NCBI GenBank assembly: GCA_026008535.1
Contig: BRKX01000006.1
Span: 33,096,664 to 33,160,663 of the forward strand
Source of the DNA: Perilla frutescens
Taxonomy: Eukaryota; Streptophyta; Magnoliopsida; Lamiales; Lamiaceae
Length of the DNA: 64,000 bases
Direction of reading: 5' to 3'
Shown here: positions 11,664 through 23,247 of the stretch, in pieces
How positions within the stretch are numbered: the first letter of the stretch is position 1
Layout of the letters: the number at the start of each line of letters is the position of its first letter
Notes under the pieces: generated by a model
Seen by the model: only the letters and a program-made list of their open reading frames with translations
What the model was told of the DNA's origin: nothing
Databases searched by the model: none
Made by a program: the position numbers and the translations under genes

Positions 11664-13132
11664 TTATTGAACTAAGCACACCCCAAGGGATGCTCTAAGT
11701 TTCTCAAATCGAGCAGCATCCAGACCTTTGGTGAAAAGATCAGCTATTTGATCTTCTGTCTTTATATGTTCAATCCTTAGAACTTCTTCTTCAACGAGCT
11801 CTCCGATGAAGTGATTTCTGATGTCTATGTGCTTTGTCCTTGAATGCTGGGCTGGATTCTTGGAAATATTGATAGCACTTAAATTGTCACAATATAAAAT
11901 AGGTGTATCATAAACGACTTTAGAATCCTTCATTATCTACATCATTCAAATGATCTGAGTAGAGCTGCTTCCTGCTGCAATGTATTCAACTTCTTATGTA
12001 GATAAGGATATACAGTTCTGCCTCTTACTGAACCAGGAAATAACATTATTTCCGAAAATGAAACAAGCACCTGATGTGCTTTTTCTGCCATCTGGAGATC
12101 CTGCCCAATCAGTATCACAATAAACAGTAATACTTGCATTTTTTTCAGAAGTATACCATAATCTGCAGTCTATAGTTCTATTGATGTACTTGATGATGTT
12201 CTCAACAGCCTTCATGTGACTCTTCTTAGGACAAGACTGATATCTGGCACACACTCCCACACTGTATGCTATATTTGGTCTGCTTGCAGTGAGATAAAGG
12301 AGACTCCCAATCATGCTTCTGTATAAATTTTGATCAACTTCAACTCATGCATCATCTTTTCCAAGCTTGACTATAGTGCTGATAGGAATTCTTTAATGTT
12401 TAAAATTTTCTAGCTCAAACTTTTTGACCAAGTTTCTAGCATACTTGGATTGTTAGATGAACATGCCTTGTCCTGACTGCTTTATCTGAAGCCTAAGAAA
12501 TTATTTCAGATCCCTAACTAAGCTTATCTTAAACTCAGTTTCCATGTCCCTGATAAAGTCCTTGACCGCCTTATCAGACACTGAACCAAACACTATATCA
12601 TCCACTATACTTGAACCATAATTACTTATGACTTCTCTTTTCTGATGAATAGTGTTCTGCCTTCTCCTCCTCTGTTGTATCCTTTGCTAACCAGTTATGT
12701 AGCCAGTAATTCATACCATGCTCGAGGAGATTGCTTCAAGACATAAATAGCTTTCTTTAATTTGAAGGCATACTCTAGATGATGTGGATCTTCAAATCCT
12801 TTAAGCTGAGCTACAAAAACATCATTCTTCAAAAAACTATTCAGAAAAGCATTCTTGACATCCATTTGTTACAGCTTGAACTTCATGATGCAGGCTATGG
12901 CTAGAAGAAGTCTGACTTATTCTATCCTTGTAACTGGAGCAAAAGTTTCATCAAAATCAATGCCTTCAATCTGAGAATATCCTTGAGCAACCAGTCTGGC
13001 TTTATTTCTTGTAATGTTCCCAGCTTCATCAGTCTTATTCTTGAATATCCACTTGGTTCCTACTATGTTGACTCCTTCAGGTTTCTGTACCAAATCCCAA
13101 ACATCATTCTTTTTGAACAGTAGAAGTTCTTC
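11664..13132 (-). pseudogene. Copia reverse transcriptase and RNase H (broken)
   Basis: The C-terminal part is clear: MIGSLLYLTASRPNIAYSVG (12314 downwards), CDTDWAGSPDGRKSTSG, then VYDTPILYCDNLSAINISKN, HSRTKHIDIRNHFI and EDQIADLFTKGL, all hallmarks of Ty1/Copia RNase H. Upstream, the reverse transcriptase is readable but interrupted: ARLVAQGYSQIEGIDFDETF, MDVKNAFLN, FEDPHH, LKQSPRAWYE. The YVDD catalytic motif is disrupted by a frameshift and stops around 12590-12630. The reverse transcriptase copies element RNA and RNase H removes the RNA strand; neither can be made from this copy. It follows integrase at 13133, in the order expected for Copia. Confidence 0.85.
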
Positions 13133-14250
13133 CTACATAGCCTCATTGCAGTAGTCATCTTTGAGAGATTCTTGGATGTTCTTAGGTTCTATCTTGGAAG
13201 TGAAATAGACATTGGATATCTCATCATGCATCCTCTTTCTTAGTCTACTTCTGGTCATTCTTCTTTCATGAATGTCTCCTATTACTTCTGCAGTAGGATG
13301 ATGCTTGAGGATCTGTTTTGAAGGCTTTCTTTGCTTCACTGTCTGTTCATCAGATTCCCTATCTGTATAATCATGTACCTTCGGATGTTCAAAGACGTTT
13401 GTGTGAACATCTTCTTCAAAGGTATTGACAACATTATCTTGATCATCAAATCTGATATTAATTGTCTCAATGACAGCCTTTGTCTCTTTATTGTAAATCA
13501 TGTATGGTTTACTATTTCTGGAGTATCCAACAAACATCCTTTCTACTCCTCTGTTGCTCATGCTGAGATACTCTCTTTCATTGAGTATATAGCATGTGGT
13601 GCCAAACACATGAAAGTACTTCACTGTTGGTTTCTTTTCATTCCAAACCATATAGGTTTGAGATGAACTCTGTTGCTGATATGGCATGCAGTGTTAATAA
13701 CTTCTGCCCAGAACATCGCAGCAACTCCTTTTGCAGCAATCATAGTTCTTGCCATCTCCTGAAGAGTTCTGTTCTTCTTTTCAACGACTCTATTCTGCTG
13801 AGGAGTCTTGGGGGGCAGAGTACTCATGACTAATTCCATTCTCACTGCAGAAAGTGTCAAAGTACTGATTCTCAAATTTCTTGCCATGATCATTTCTGAT
13901 TTAGATAATGTGTTCATCCTTTTCCACTGTGATCTTGCAGGTTAATCTCTTGAATATTGTAAAAGCTTCACTCTTTTCTCTGAGAAAGTCTACCCATGTA
14001 AACCTTGAACATACTTCTTTCTTTCGTAGCTTTTCACAGCCATAGGCCCCATTAGATCCATATGAATGAGATCTAAAATTCTCTTAGAGGTTCTATCTTG
14101 CACTTCTTTATGCTGAGATCTAGACTATTTTCCAATCTGACATGGACGACGAACCTTATCTCTGTCAATTCTGATCTGAGGTAGTCCTCTAACAATCTCT
14201 TTGCTGATGATCTTCTGGAGATTCCTGAAGTTGATTTGTCCAAGTTTCTG
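13133..14250 (-). pseudogene. Copia integrase (broken)
   Basis: On the minus strand, DLIHMDLMGPM is followed, after frameshifts, by TPQQNRVVEKKNRTLQEMAR (catalytic E region; G is usual in place of R after QQN) and FWAEVINTACHISNRV. The C-terminal part contains KYFHVFGTTCYI, ERMFVGYS and KPYMIYN, followed by an acidic linker. This is the Copia integrase core and its C-terminal domain, which insert the element cDNA into the genome. Frameshifts between 13687 and 13917 and stops upstream inactivate it. Confidence 0.8.
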
Positions 14251-15606
14251 ATGTCAGATCTCTGACTCTTCTATTGATGTTCTTTGACATGTTAAAGAAC
14301 ATTGTGCAGGAACATGTAGCTGATAGCAGTTGTCAGCTGATCTCTTTCTTTCCATGAATAAGTCATTGTTCTTATTCATAACCCTGTTTCTCTCTTTGGT
14401 GAAGACAACAATCATGTCATCATCACACAGTTGATTGATGCTAATCAGATTTGCTTTGAGTCCATCAACTAGCATAGCCTTCTTCAGTTTAGGCATTCAT
14501 TCAACAATCAGCTCTCCTTTACCCATTACTTTGCCCCTTTTCCATCTCTAAAGTTAACAAAGTCTGATGAGCAAGCTTTTAGATTCTGCACCACAGAGAA
14601 ATCTACTATCATGTGTCTTGAGCAGCCATTGTCAAAATACCAGTTGCCCTTGTCTTCAACTCTTACAGAGGTATGAGCAATCAAATTGGTTTGCTTGACA
14701 ACCCATTGCCTCTTCTGTGCAGGCTTCTTCTTTTTATGAATAGCTGGCCTCTTCTTAGTGTTGCTTGAATGCTTATTCACAAATCTCCTTCTCATTTTTT
14801 TCAGATAAAAGAGATACTTCTCACAATGAGGATGAATGTGACCTTTTTCTTCACAATAATGGCATATAATTCATTTTTTGTTGCCATTATAAGTAGTCAT
14901 CTTCTTGTTAATGTCCTTCTGGATATTCTGAATATTATTTTGTACAAGCACTGGCTTGCTTTGACAAGACCTGGATAACTCTTCCCAGAATGTCCTGGGA
15001 TAGTGAGAATCTTATCAAGATTCTTAGATCCACTGTTCAGCATGTTGACATTCCTTTTGATGGACTTTAGTTCTGCAGAAAGCTCTTCAATCTCTTTCTT
15101 TTGCTGTTGGATAATGACCTTCTGTTTTGAATCAAATTTGATCAATTCCTCCTATTCTTTGAGAAGATCTTTGTTGTGAGATTCCAGAGTCTTGTTTATC
15201 TTAGCAACTTCAATCCATTTTTAATACATCTCTTTGTATGTTTTGACAAACTCCTCATGGCTGAAGTCTTCATTGTCTGAGTCTTCATCTTCTGCAAGTT
15301 TGAAAGGATCCTGACACTCTGAAACTTTTGCTGTAAAAGCGTAGGTCTCTTCTTCTGATTCACTGCTACTTTCTTCAGACTCATTATCACTGAGAGAGGC
15401 ATTGTAATTCTTTTTATTCTTCTTTAGAGTATTAGCACATTCATCTTGAATGTGTCCAAAACCATCACATTCTCTGCACTGGATTCCTCTCTTTGAATTT
15501 GGAGGTTGAAACTCCTTCTGATCACTGCTAGAGTTTCTGTCTTGCTGAGAATTACAAGATGGTTGTCTTCTGTTGTTGGACCTTTAGTCATATGAGTGAG
15601 AGTCAT
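14251..15606 (-). pseudogene. Copia gag zinc knuckle, protease and pre-integrase (5'-truncated)
   Basis: Reading the minus strand from 15606: a zinc knuckle CRECDGFGHIQDEC (C-x2-C-x4-H-x4-C, about 15440-15485), an acidic serine-rich linker, a coiled-coil-like stretch KQKVIIQQQKKEIEELSAEL, and the protease block WYFDNGCSRHMI (usual DSGCS; here N replaces the S after the catalytic D). Then follows the gag-pre-integrase block LVDGLKANLISINQLCD. The N-terminal capsid region of gag is absent: at 15606 the sequence changes to unrelated plus-strand material. The element is therefore truncated at its 5' side as well as broken by stops. Confidence 0.75.
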
Positions 15607-15864
15607 ACCAGAGCAAGCACAGAGAAACCATCTTCAGTCCGCAAGGACTTCCTTGAAGTCAATTTCTTAAACACTCTAGACCATCAGCTGAAAAACTGCT
15701 TCGATCTTATTGTAGAGTTTAACTCCTTTCTCTATGAGCAACTTCAAAGATATCTCCAATATCATTTATAGAGATTTCAGGTAGATGATCTCACTATGCT
15801 ATACATGGATGAAATAAAAGACGCAGCCTTCTGGATAAATGAAGGCTACTAGAGCAAAGCTTAG

Positions 15865-16476
15865 ATGAACCATCTATTCAGCATGCCACCTATACTCGAG
15901 GAGATCATGGATTCTATGATTAGAAGAATCCCATGCTCAGTTCCAGCTGAGGTACCTCTACCGACCTATGAGCCAACTCACTCCTCATCCACACCCATGC
16001 CTGAAGAAATGTTATTCTCTTCAGAAGAAGAACTTCTCAACAACTCGGCATCCATCCCCTTTGAGTATCAAGATCCTTATTCTCTCCTTAATCTTGTTAA
16101 CTTGATGCCAACTGAAGAGGCTTACACATGGTTGACTTTACCGATGCCCGATCCTCCAGTCCTCTCCATCTTTGACAATATTTTGGATGATGCCAAACAC
16201 ATGTCAATACCATCATACGAGCACCAACAGCTATCCTTTTTGGATGATGCCAAAAAGAGAGAAGAGACATATGATGATGGGAATCTAACTCTTTGGGATC
16301 AGATCCAAATAGAGATACAGCTTCGGATGGAAGCTGGCCTTGAAGGAGAAGTAGGCCAGCTTCAGGGAGAAGCTAACTTTCAGGGGGAAGCACAGCTTAG
16401 AAGTCAAGCTCAGGGCATTCACTGCATTCTCGGTGTGAGAGAGAAAGGAGAGTCAAGCAAAAGAAGAAGGGAGTGA
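15865..16476 (+). CDS. 203-residue acidic ORF upstream of a polypurine tract
   Basis: An uninterrupted 203-codon frame starts MNHLFSMPPILEEIMDSM and ends GESSKRRRE. It is acidic and proline-rich, with a repeated SFLDDAKK/ILDDAKH motif and a repetitive LEGEVGQLQGEANFQGEAQL stretch, then a basic tail. It precedes a polypurine tract (17501) and a long LTR (17515), the position where SIRE-type Copia elements carry an extra, env-like ORF. The 15607-15864 segment on the same strand has related but broken coding text (FLYEQLQRYLQ), so the ORF may be only the C-terminal part of a longer protein. It resembles no enzyme I know. Expression is not supported by the sequence alone. Confidence 0.4.
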   Translation: MNHLFSMPPILEEIMDSMIRRIPCSVPAEVPLPTYEPTHSSSTPMPEEMLFSSEEELLNNSASIPFEYQDPYSLLNLVNLMPTEEAYTWLTLPMPDPPVLSIFDNILDDAKHMSIPSYEHQQLSFLDDAKKREETYDDGNLTLWDQIQIEIQLRMEAGLEGEVGQLQGEANFQGEAQLRSQAQGIHCILGVREKGESSKRRRE

Positions 16477-17500
16477 AGAAGCTGAAAGAACGGAGTAAAG
16501 AAGGAAGTCAAAATATCAAGAATTGATATTTTTTCTCTCTCACTATTATTTTCCCTTCTCTCAGTTTATGCTTTATATCTCATGCTCATGATTTCTTCTC
16601 TCTATGATCTGATAAGCTCTAATATCATAAGTTGATTGCTTGCTATAATATCATGATTAATCTTCTCTGATATCATGTCTTGATTTTTCTCTTGATTATT
16701 ATGCTCTGATATCATGATGTGATGTTCTTATTTTGCTATGTTCTGATATCATGACTTTTATGCCTTCATGCTTTAATTGATGATATGACCATCATTCCAT
16801 AACCTTATGATAGCTCTAAGCCTTATCTGAATCTCCAATGCTCATAATATCAAGATTAGAGGCTTAGTGACTCAATATCAAGCATGAATATTGCTCTGAA
16901 ACCAAGCATGATTCTTCTCGCATGAAAGCAGCTCTGATATCAAATATGGTTTTGACCATACTCATGCAGCTTTGATCATATAGCATGAATGATTCATGAA
17001 AGTAAGTGTTTAGAACTCTGATGCTAAGTCCGAAATAAACACTTATGAAGTTGAACCTTCTGATTCCATCAAGCTATGTATCAACAGCATATTCTGATAG
17101 CAAGATTAAGAGCTCTGATAACAAGTTCAAGAAGAATGATTAAATATGATTGCTCTGATGCATGCTTGACTATGCTCTGATACACACTTAAATTGAACTT
17201 CAAGTCCTATGCTCTGATATAAGGTCAAACTAAACAAGTGTGATGCAAGTTCAGAACTCTTATGCGTACTTGAATTGTTAGTCTTTATACTATGATACCT
17301 GATTAAGCCATACTTTCATGCTCTAATATATGCTTAAAATCAGTTATCCCTTCATGCTCTAATACATTCTTAAAGTTCAGTTATGCCGATATACTCTGAT
17401 ACTTGTTTAAACTGAACCTGCATGAATGATTGATAGAACTCCTATATCATACATTGATTACTCAATTTTTCCATCATCACTGACAAGTTTTGACATCATC
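16477..17500 (+). repeat. Region of recurrent CTCTGATATCATG-like words before the polypurine tract
   Basis: Between the ORF and the polypurine tract, words such as gctctgatatcatga, ctctgatacat and ctctaatat recur roughly every 30-60 bases for about 900 bases without strict period. No coding frame is open. Its position makes it the 3' untranslated part of the same retroelement. Confidence 0.45.
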
Positions 17501-17514
17501 AAAAGGGGAGAAAT
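17501..17514 (+). other. Polypurine tract
   Basis: aaaaggggagaaat lies immediately before the LTR start TGTTAGG at 17515. This is the second-strand primer site of an LTR retrotransposon and fixes the following LTR as a 3' LTR. Confidence 0.75.
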
Positions 17515-19211
17515 TGTTAGGAAATCCTAATGATGGTTTTGATGAAATGTCAAAACATGTAGAAATCTTTATGAAAAACTACAGGAGTTCCAAGCTGGAG
17601 AAAGTAAACTGACCAAGAAGAAGCTCCAAAAATAGTTCCACTGAAGCTAGAAGTCAACCTACCTTAGAGCATTGTCAACCCGGCTAAAGAGATGCATCAG
17701 CCAGTCATAAAATAACCCAACTGAGGGTTAAAGCTCAAAAGACAACTCAGCTTAAATTAAACTAACAGTTAAGTCAGTCAAGATAATTGAAGAAACTGAC
17801 ATCATGATAGTTTAACTGAAGACTGAAAGCATCAAAATGATGGCCAAAAATCAAATATCAGCTGAACTAAAGTCAAGAAGACAAGTTAACTAATAATGGC
17901 CAGAACTAGAGTCAGTCAGCTCAAAGTTCGAACTTGAGATAAACTGCTGACCAAGTTCAAAATAAGACCAGTCAAGCTGACAAACTGCTCATTAATTTGT
18001 GAACATTTGAACTAGCAAACAAGCTCAATATAAGACCAATCGAACTAACCAACCAACTAAACAGTTGTAATCAGTTAAACTGACAAAAGAGCGTGGAAGA
18101 TCAGCCAACTGAAGCCACAGCTGAACCAAGTAGATGAAGAACTGCCAATCGGACCAATCTAGAATTGAAAGATGAGCACCTGGAGAACTACTAACTGGAG
18201 TCGTAAACTAGAAGCCAAGCAGCCGATGAGTCTGCAAAACTGAAGCTTCCTGCATTTATGCTCAACCAAAAATCTTGACATTAATGGAGAAGATCTTGAA
18301 GTAAATACTCTGCAGAGATCAAATGCTGAGCAACGGCTAATTCAAAAAGGCTTCAATGGCTATAAGGATCAACTACTGTCGGTACTTTAGAAAAATCAAC
18401 GATCAGTGGAACCCAATAGTCACATAGATCACTCATCTATTTAAGAAGAGTGAATCTGATTTGATTCAAGACTTTTTGCACACAATTCTCTCGATATCTA
18501 TACTTTGATATATTGAGCTTTTTTTCTCTCCCCCCCACAGCTCAAGTTCTATCATCGTCAAGCTGCGAAAGTCCTAACTGAGAAAAAGACCTTAAAGAGT
18601 CAATCAGCTAACTGTTGAAGAATTCCAGCAAAGAGCGAGCTTTTCAGTTCAAGAAAGACAATACGGTTGATATCGGTTTCAAGACTGCATTCTTAAAGAT
18701 CGAAAGAAATCTAAAATCTTGTAAAGACGGGTAATAACACCTTATCTCTCCAGCCAGCAGTTGGAGATCACAAGTGTGATTTGTTGACCTACCGGCTGAG
18801 GAGACCGCGGATTGTTGGAACTGCAGTTTCCGGGATACACTAGTTGAAAAGGAGACCGTGACTCATAAAGTTGTCGTTAATTAGGTTTAACACTTATCTT
18901 CATTGTGTAATTGTAATAAAGGAACTTTACCAATACATAATGGATTGCCCTTCTCAGTAAAAGGAAGAGAGGACGTAGAAGTTTAAGCTTCAAACCTCTA
19001 TAAACTACTTATGTGTTGTTCATGTTGCTCTCTGTCTGCATATCTTAGACTGCACACTTTACTCACACAAGATGCACACTTAAGTCAACAGATTAGTGTG
19101 CACTGATAAGTTCTACTCGTGAGTGAAGGGCCCTATCTATTCCGCATTGAAGTTAAAAGTTTTTTAGTTAGTTTATTCACCCCCCCTCTAAACTAACTTC
19201 GACTCTGTTAG
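17515..19211 (+). mobile_element. 3' LTR of a Copia/SIRE-like element
   Basis: It starts TGTTAGGAAATCCTAATGA after a polypurine tract. It contains a TATA-like ctatttaagaag near 18440, and near its end the attcaccccccctctaa stretch that I know from the U5 end of many plant SIRE-type LTRs. Length is about 1.7 kb. The right boundary (~19211, near actctgtta) is approximate because no second LTR copy or target duplication is visible. The internal region upstream is cut at ~15606 by the minus-strand Copia. Confidence 0.6.
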
Positions 19212-20153
19212 TGCCATCTATATTCAAGTGTTCGAGATTGTCATGATCTGTATGGTAATATCAAAAGAACACAAAAGCTTTTGGTTATTCATATTTGAAT
19301 AACATGTTCTGGACATTAATGTGAACATTCCGCTGCCAATCTGATTGAAGATCAAGACATGTACTTAGTCATGTTCAGGAACATGATCTTGTACATGGTT
19401 GTCCAAGGAGTTTACAAGAGACGTATCATGCTAGAATCAAAGAGCTGGAGCTGTAGATTCAAGATAGATGTTTCAGAATAAAAGCTACCTTGGTCGTGAT
19501 GAAGATCAATGAAGAAAATAAGGAGTTCTATTCAAGGTAGACATCTAAACTAGGAAAGTCCAATTTATTTAAGGAAAAGTTTACTTGTTGAATTCCAGTC
19601 AAAATAAGACTTCTAATTACCTTGTTAAGGCTATATCTTTTGTTTATAAATAGCCTGGAAATCAGACTAGATTAGATGACGAGAATTGTACGAATACACA
19701 AAGAGTAGAGAACTAAAAGACTCCATCTTTGGAGCATATAGTATTCGGGTAGACTAGGTTTGATCATTGTGATCGTTGTGTTTCTACTCTGTGTTTGAAA
19801 CTTTAATTCATATACACTTAGAGGAGTCTTGGGAGAGATTTCCTGTGGGAACTAGATGGATTCTAGGTTGTGAGGGGAGCTTGCAATTCAGTTCAATGAA
19901 AGAGATTGTAGAGGGTAGGAAAGGGGTCGAGTGACGGGAGTCTTCGTGTAATAGCCTTTGTAACCATTCAACGGAGAAGTAAATTGTTTCTCACGGACTT
20001 GTGAAGTCTTCCTGACGTAGATCAGTTGATCGAACCTATTTACCAATCTCATGTCTCTTATTTGCTTTTAGTTTATATATTCTGACCTTAAATGTTCACA
20101 ACAATGTACACGTACATGATAATGAACATGAGCACACAGTTTATGTAACTTCA
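19212..20153 (+). mobile_element. 5' LTR of a second plus-strand Copia
   Basis: It ends cttca at 20153, directly before a primer-binding site at 20156. A promoter-like tttataaatagcc lies near 19645. The left boundary is uncertain; it may start at TGTTAGTGCC near 19206. It is followed by a Copia gag remnant, which supports a 5' LTR. Confidence 0.55.
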
Positions 20154-20155
20154 AT

Positions 20156-20167
20156 TGGTACCAGAGC
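20156..20167 (+). other. Primer-binding site (initiator Met tRNA)
   Basis: TGGTACCAGAGC differs by one base from the TGGTATCAGAGC complement of the initiator methionine tRNA 3' end, and lies two bases after the LTR end. Confidence 0.8.
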
Positions 20168-20244
20168 GGGTTGCTTTTGATTTTAGTGTGAAAAGAGTCC
20201 TGAAAAGTACATATCTGCGTGAAGGTTTTGGTTGTAATTCAGTC

Positions 20245-20765
20245 ATGAGTGCAATCAAAGAAGGAGGATCTACGATCAGACCACCATTTCTAGAAGGCAA
20301 CAATTATCCTTACTGAAAAGCAAAGATGAGGGCATTTCTGAGATCGATTGATGAACTTACATGGAAAAGGGTCACTGAAGGATGAGAAAAGCCAACTGTT
20401 GCTAAGAAAGGAAAGCATGTGGAGATTGAAGAAGGAGAGTGGACTGTGCCGTAGAAGAACTGGTACAATGTCAACTCTAAAACTCTTAATGCAATATTCT
20501 CTGCAGTAGATCTTTAGACATTCAGTCTGATCTCAACTTGTGAGACTGCAAAAGCTACATGGGATATTCTGAAAACCACCTTTGAAGGGACTAGTTCAAA
20601 AAGTCTATCAAGACTTCAAAATCTTACTTTAAAATTTAAAAGTCTCAGAATGGAAGATTCCGAATCCATTGGTGAGTTTAATGCCAGACTGAGAAGCATA
20701 TCAAATGGGAGTTTTGCTCTTGGAAATATGGAGATCAGCCAAATGAGAGTCAGCTTCTTTTACTG
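20245..20765 (+). pseudogene. Copia gag N-terminus (truncated)
   Basis: It begins MSAIKEGGSTIRPPFLEGNN and continues KAKMRAFLRSIDE, NAIFSAVDL, TCETAKATWDILKTTFEGTS, LQNLTLKFKSLRMEDSESI and FNARLRSISNGSFALG. This is the gag capsid region (UBN2/DUF4219-like) of plant Copia elements, following its primer site by 80 bases. Stops (W to stop after NYPY, and others) break it. It ends abruptly at an A-rich junction near 20770, where chromovirus-associated sequence starts; the rest of the element is missing. Confidence 0.75.
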
Positions 20766-20868
20766 ATTTAAAAAAAAAAAGAAATGTGGATAAGGACCAC
20801 TCTCCACATTGATGATATTTATGAAAAGTCGCGCCAATGATGGTTTCGAAAGGATAATGGTATCATTT

Positions 20869-21038
20869 TGGGACTATGTGCCCATGTGATGATGGTTATG
20901 AATGAAAGGGACTCTTGTCCATGATGGTAAAATTATGGGACTTTGTGTCCAGATGGTATTGAATAATTATTTTGAATGGGACTATATGTCCATTATGTTT
21001 GAAATGAAATGTGATGTTTTAAATGGGACTATATGTCC
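20869..21038. repeat. GGAC...GTCC hairpin array
   Basis: Five motifs of the form GGGACTATATGTCC occur (starts about 20870, 20908, 20938, 20978 and 21025). Each has a GGAC/GTCC stem with a 4-6 base loop; the first is the TGGG/CCCA variant. Spacing is 30-47 bases. The array lies in the untranslated sequence preceding the chromovirus tail. Confidence 0.55.
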
Positions 21039-21849
21039 ATGATATGTTCCAAAAGAAAGTGTGATGATAGCAATCAATACCTTATGATTAGAAATGTGAT
21101 AATGGAAGTGATTGGAAATGTGATGATGTTAAAGTGTTAGAAAATCCAGAATGCTTATGCAGATGGAATGTGAACATAGAATGATTTGATTGAGAATATA
21201 GATGAACATAGCTAGTTGTGACTTATTCACATAGATTGGATTTTAAGTTGATGATTGTTAAGATTCTTGTGGAACATAGGTTGATTAAGTTTTTTTCCAC
21301 GTTCAAGATTATGAGCCCACATGGATTGGTTCCACTGAAATGTGTCAATTTGTTATGATGTGAAATTTCAAAAGAATGTGTTATGCCATGTTTGGATTGA
21401 ATCCTACATGAAAGAGGGTTCATGGTAAGGCCGTGGTTCGCCTATGGTTTTAATGGGATGTCTGGGACATTTGGATTCTGGTTCAACTGAGAATCTGATG
21501 TATGATTATAAAGAACAAATTGACTAAGAAGGTGTGAATGATTATGTAGTGCCTTGTAGTCTTGAATGTAGAAAGAACTTAGAATGGATAAGTATATTCT
21601 TTTAGATGGTTTGAGTTATATGGATTTCTAGGAAATGCAGTTCGCGTATGTATGTATCTAAGGAGCATGTTGGGTGAATTTTGAATATTTATGAAGAATC
21701 ATGATAGATAGATCCGTTCTCGCTACACCTGCTTCTATACGCTTTTGATCGAGGAGAAAGGACAAGTACAAGGCTGGATGTCTCAAGTTTAGAGTGACGT
21801 ATACGATGATCGAGATAATATACTTTGATTCAAGTGGATCGATATCTAT

Positions 21850-21850
<1 letters not shown>
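21039..21850. other. Decayed chromovirus internal sequence, unassigned
   Basis: No open frame or recognisable domain. The sequence lies between the hairpin array and the chromodomain remnant, so it is probably decayed internal sequence of the same element, but nothing in it proves this. Confidence 0.3.

Positions 21851-21894
<44 letters not shown>
21851..21894. repeat. (CT)n microsatellite
   Basis: A nearly perfect CT dinucleotide run, interrupted once by ttt. Confidence 0.95.
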
Positions 21895-22029
21895 TTTCTA
21901 GACTTAAAGGATGATGTTAAAGAATATTCGAAGAAAGATGCAGAGAAGAACGTATGAAGACTTATGCGCATCACGTTAAAGTGAATTAAGGCAGAGTATA
22001 TGTCTTAGTAAGATTTACGACTCGAGATA

Positions 22030-22360
22030 AATAGTGTTTTAGCCAGAAATGATGAGGTAGCTTATAAACTAGTCATATTGTTGTTTCTTGCTAAGGTTGA
22101 GGAAGTGTAAGTTGGATCCTAAGCATGTTATAAAGAATGAGGAGATTGTCCTGAACCAAGATTTTTCTTATGAAGAAAGACCATAGGCTATTCTTGACTG
22201 AAGGGTCCAAGAATAACGGAACAAACAAATTTTACTGGTGAAAGTCCTATGGAATAACCATGGGAGAGAGGAAGCTACATGGGAGCTTGAAAGCAAAATT
22301 CAGGAGTTGTACCCTGATTTAACCTATAGAGGTATGCAAATTTTGGGACGAAATTTTTAC
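22030..22360 (+). pseudogene. Chromovirus pol C-terminus with chromodomain (broken)
   Basis: After frameshifts the plus strand reads VAYKLVILL, NEEIVLNQDFSYEERP-like text and, near the end, NNHGREEATWELESKIQELY, DLTYRGMQILGRNF. The EEATWELE-x-x-(I/M)-x-x-x-YP pattern is the chromodomain end of Tekay/del-type chromoviruses. The domain guides integration to marked chromatin in intact elements. It is followed within ~15 bases by a polypurine tract and the LTR, as expected. Upstream pol domains are not recognisable. Confidence 0.7.
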
Positions 22361-22374
22361 TAAGGAGGGTAGAA
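22361..22374 (+). other. Polypurine tract of the chromovirus
   Basis: taaggagggtagaa directly precedes the LTR start TGTAATACCCCG at 22375. Confidence 0.75.
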
Positions 22375-23247
22375 TGTAATACCCCGAAATATTTTAGAAG
22401 ATTTTATTCAACTTATGTTACCTGAGGGTAATCTAGGAAAAAGTTGAGTCCTTAAAGGACTCAAATAATGGAAAATCGCAGCCAGGAAAATCTGTTAAAT
22501 TTATTTTGGTCAAAAATTGCTTTAAAAATATGTTTTGATATTTTTCTCGGGTAAATAGAAAAAGTTTCAAGGATCGTGTCAAACTTTGAATTTTTCAATT
22601 TCGAGTTCAAATGAACACTTGGCTCAATTTTAAGCTGAAAGGTAATAGATTTGGATAGAAAAGGCACATCCGTCATTATCCAATTATTTTTTTCAAAATA
22701 TTATCCTATTCATAATTATCCTATTCTTTTTATATCATTATGATATTCCATCATTATCCTCTTTCTTTTATTCATTATTATCCTATTTATTTTTCCTCTA
22801 TAAAGAGGAGCCTAATATTTCATTTTTTATTCATTTTCAAATCGAAACGCCGAGCAGCTTCTAGAGAAGGTACGACTCTAGTTTCATATTTCAATTCTGA
22901 AATAGTCATTTTGAATGTATCAACGTGTAGATCATGAATACGTGATTGAAATGATGACACGACGGATGATCACGATGGAAAACCGTTGTGACCGCCGCCA
23001 AAAGTCACCACCACCCCTCAAATCGGTGACTCTTTCGGGTCGCCGAATCAAAAGGTATCTTTAGGGTTTTATATTCTATGTATATTTATATACATTTTCC
23101 ATGTTGTCACTTTTTAATTTCGGGTATATTTTGGGTATCCGAATATTAAAATTGTAGTCTTTTTCAGATCTATCCTTCATGGATAGCCCTATCGTATTTT
23201 TAAGCTCAAAAGTTATTCCGTGTCAAAATATAGTATTTTTATTTAAA
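22375..23247 (+). mobile_element. 3' LTR of a chromovirus, truncated
   Basis: It begins TGTAATACCCCGAAATATTT and is the plus-strand counterpart of the LTR at 8345-11314. The two agree through tttatttaaa at 23247, then differ abruptly. It is truncated on its right side, joined to the gag of minus-strand element X. It contains a promoter-like ctctataaagagg near 22797. Confidence 0.75.
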
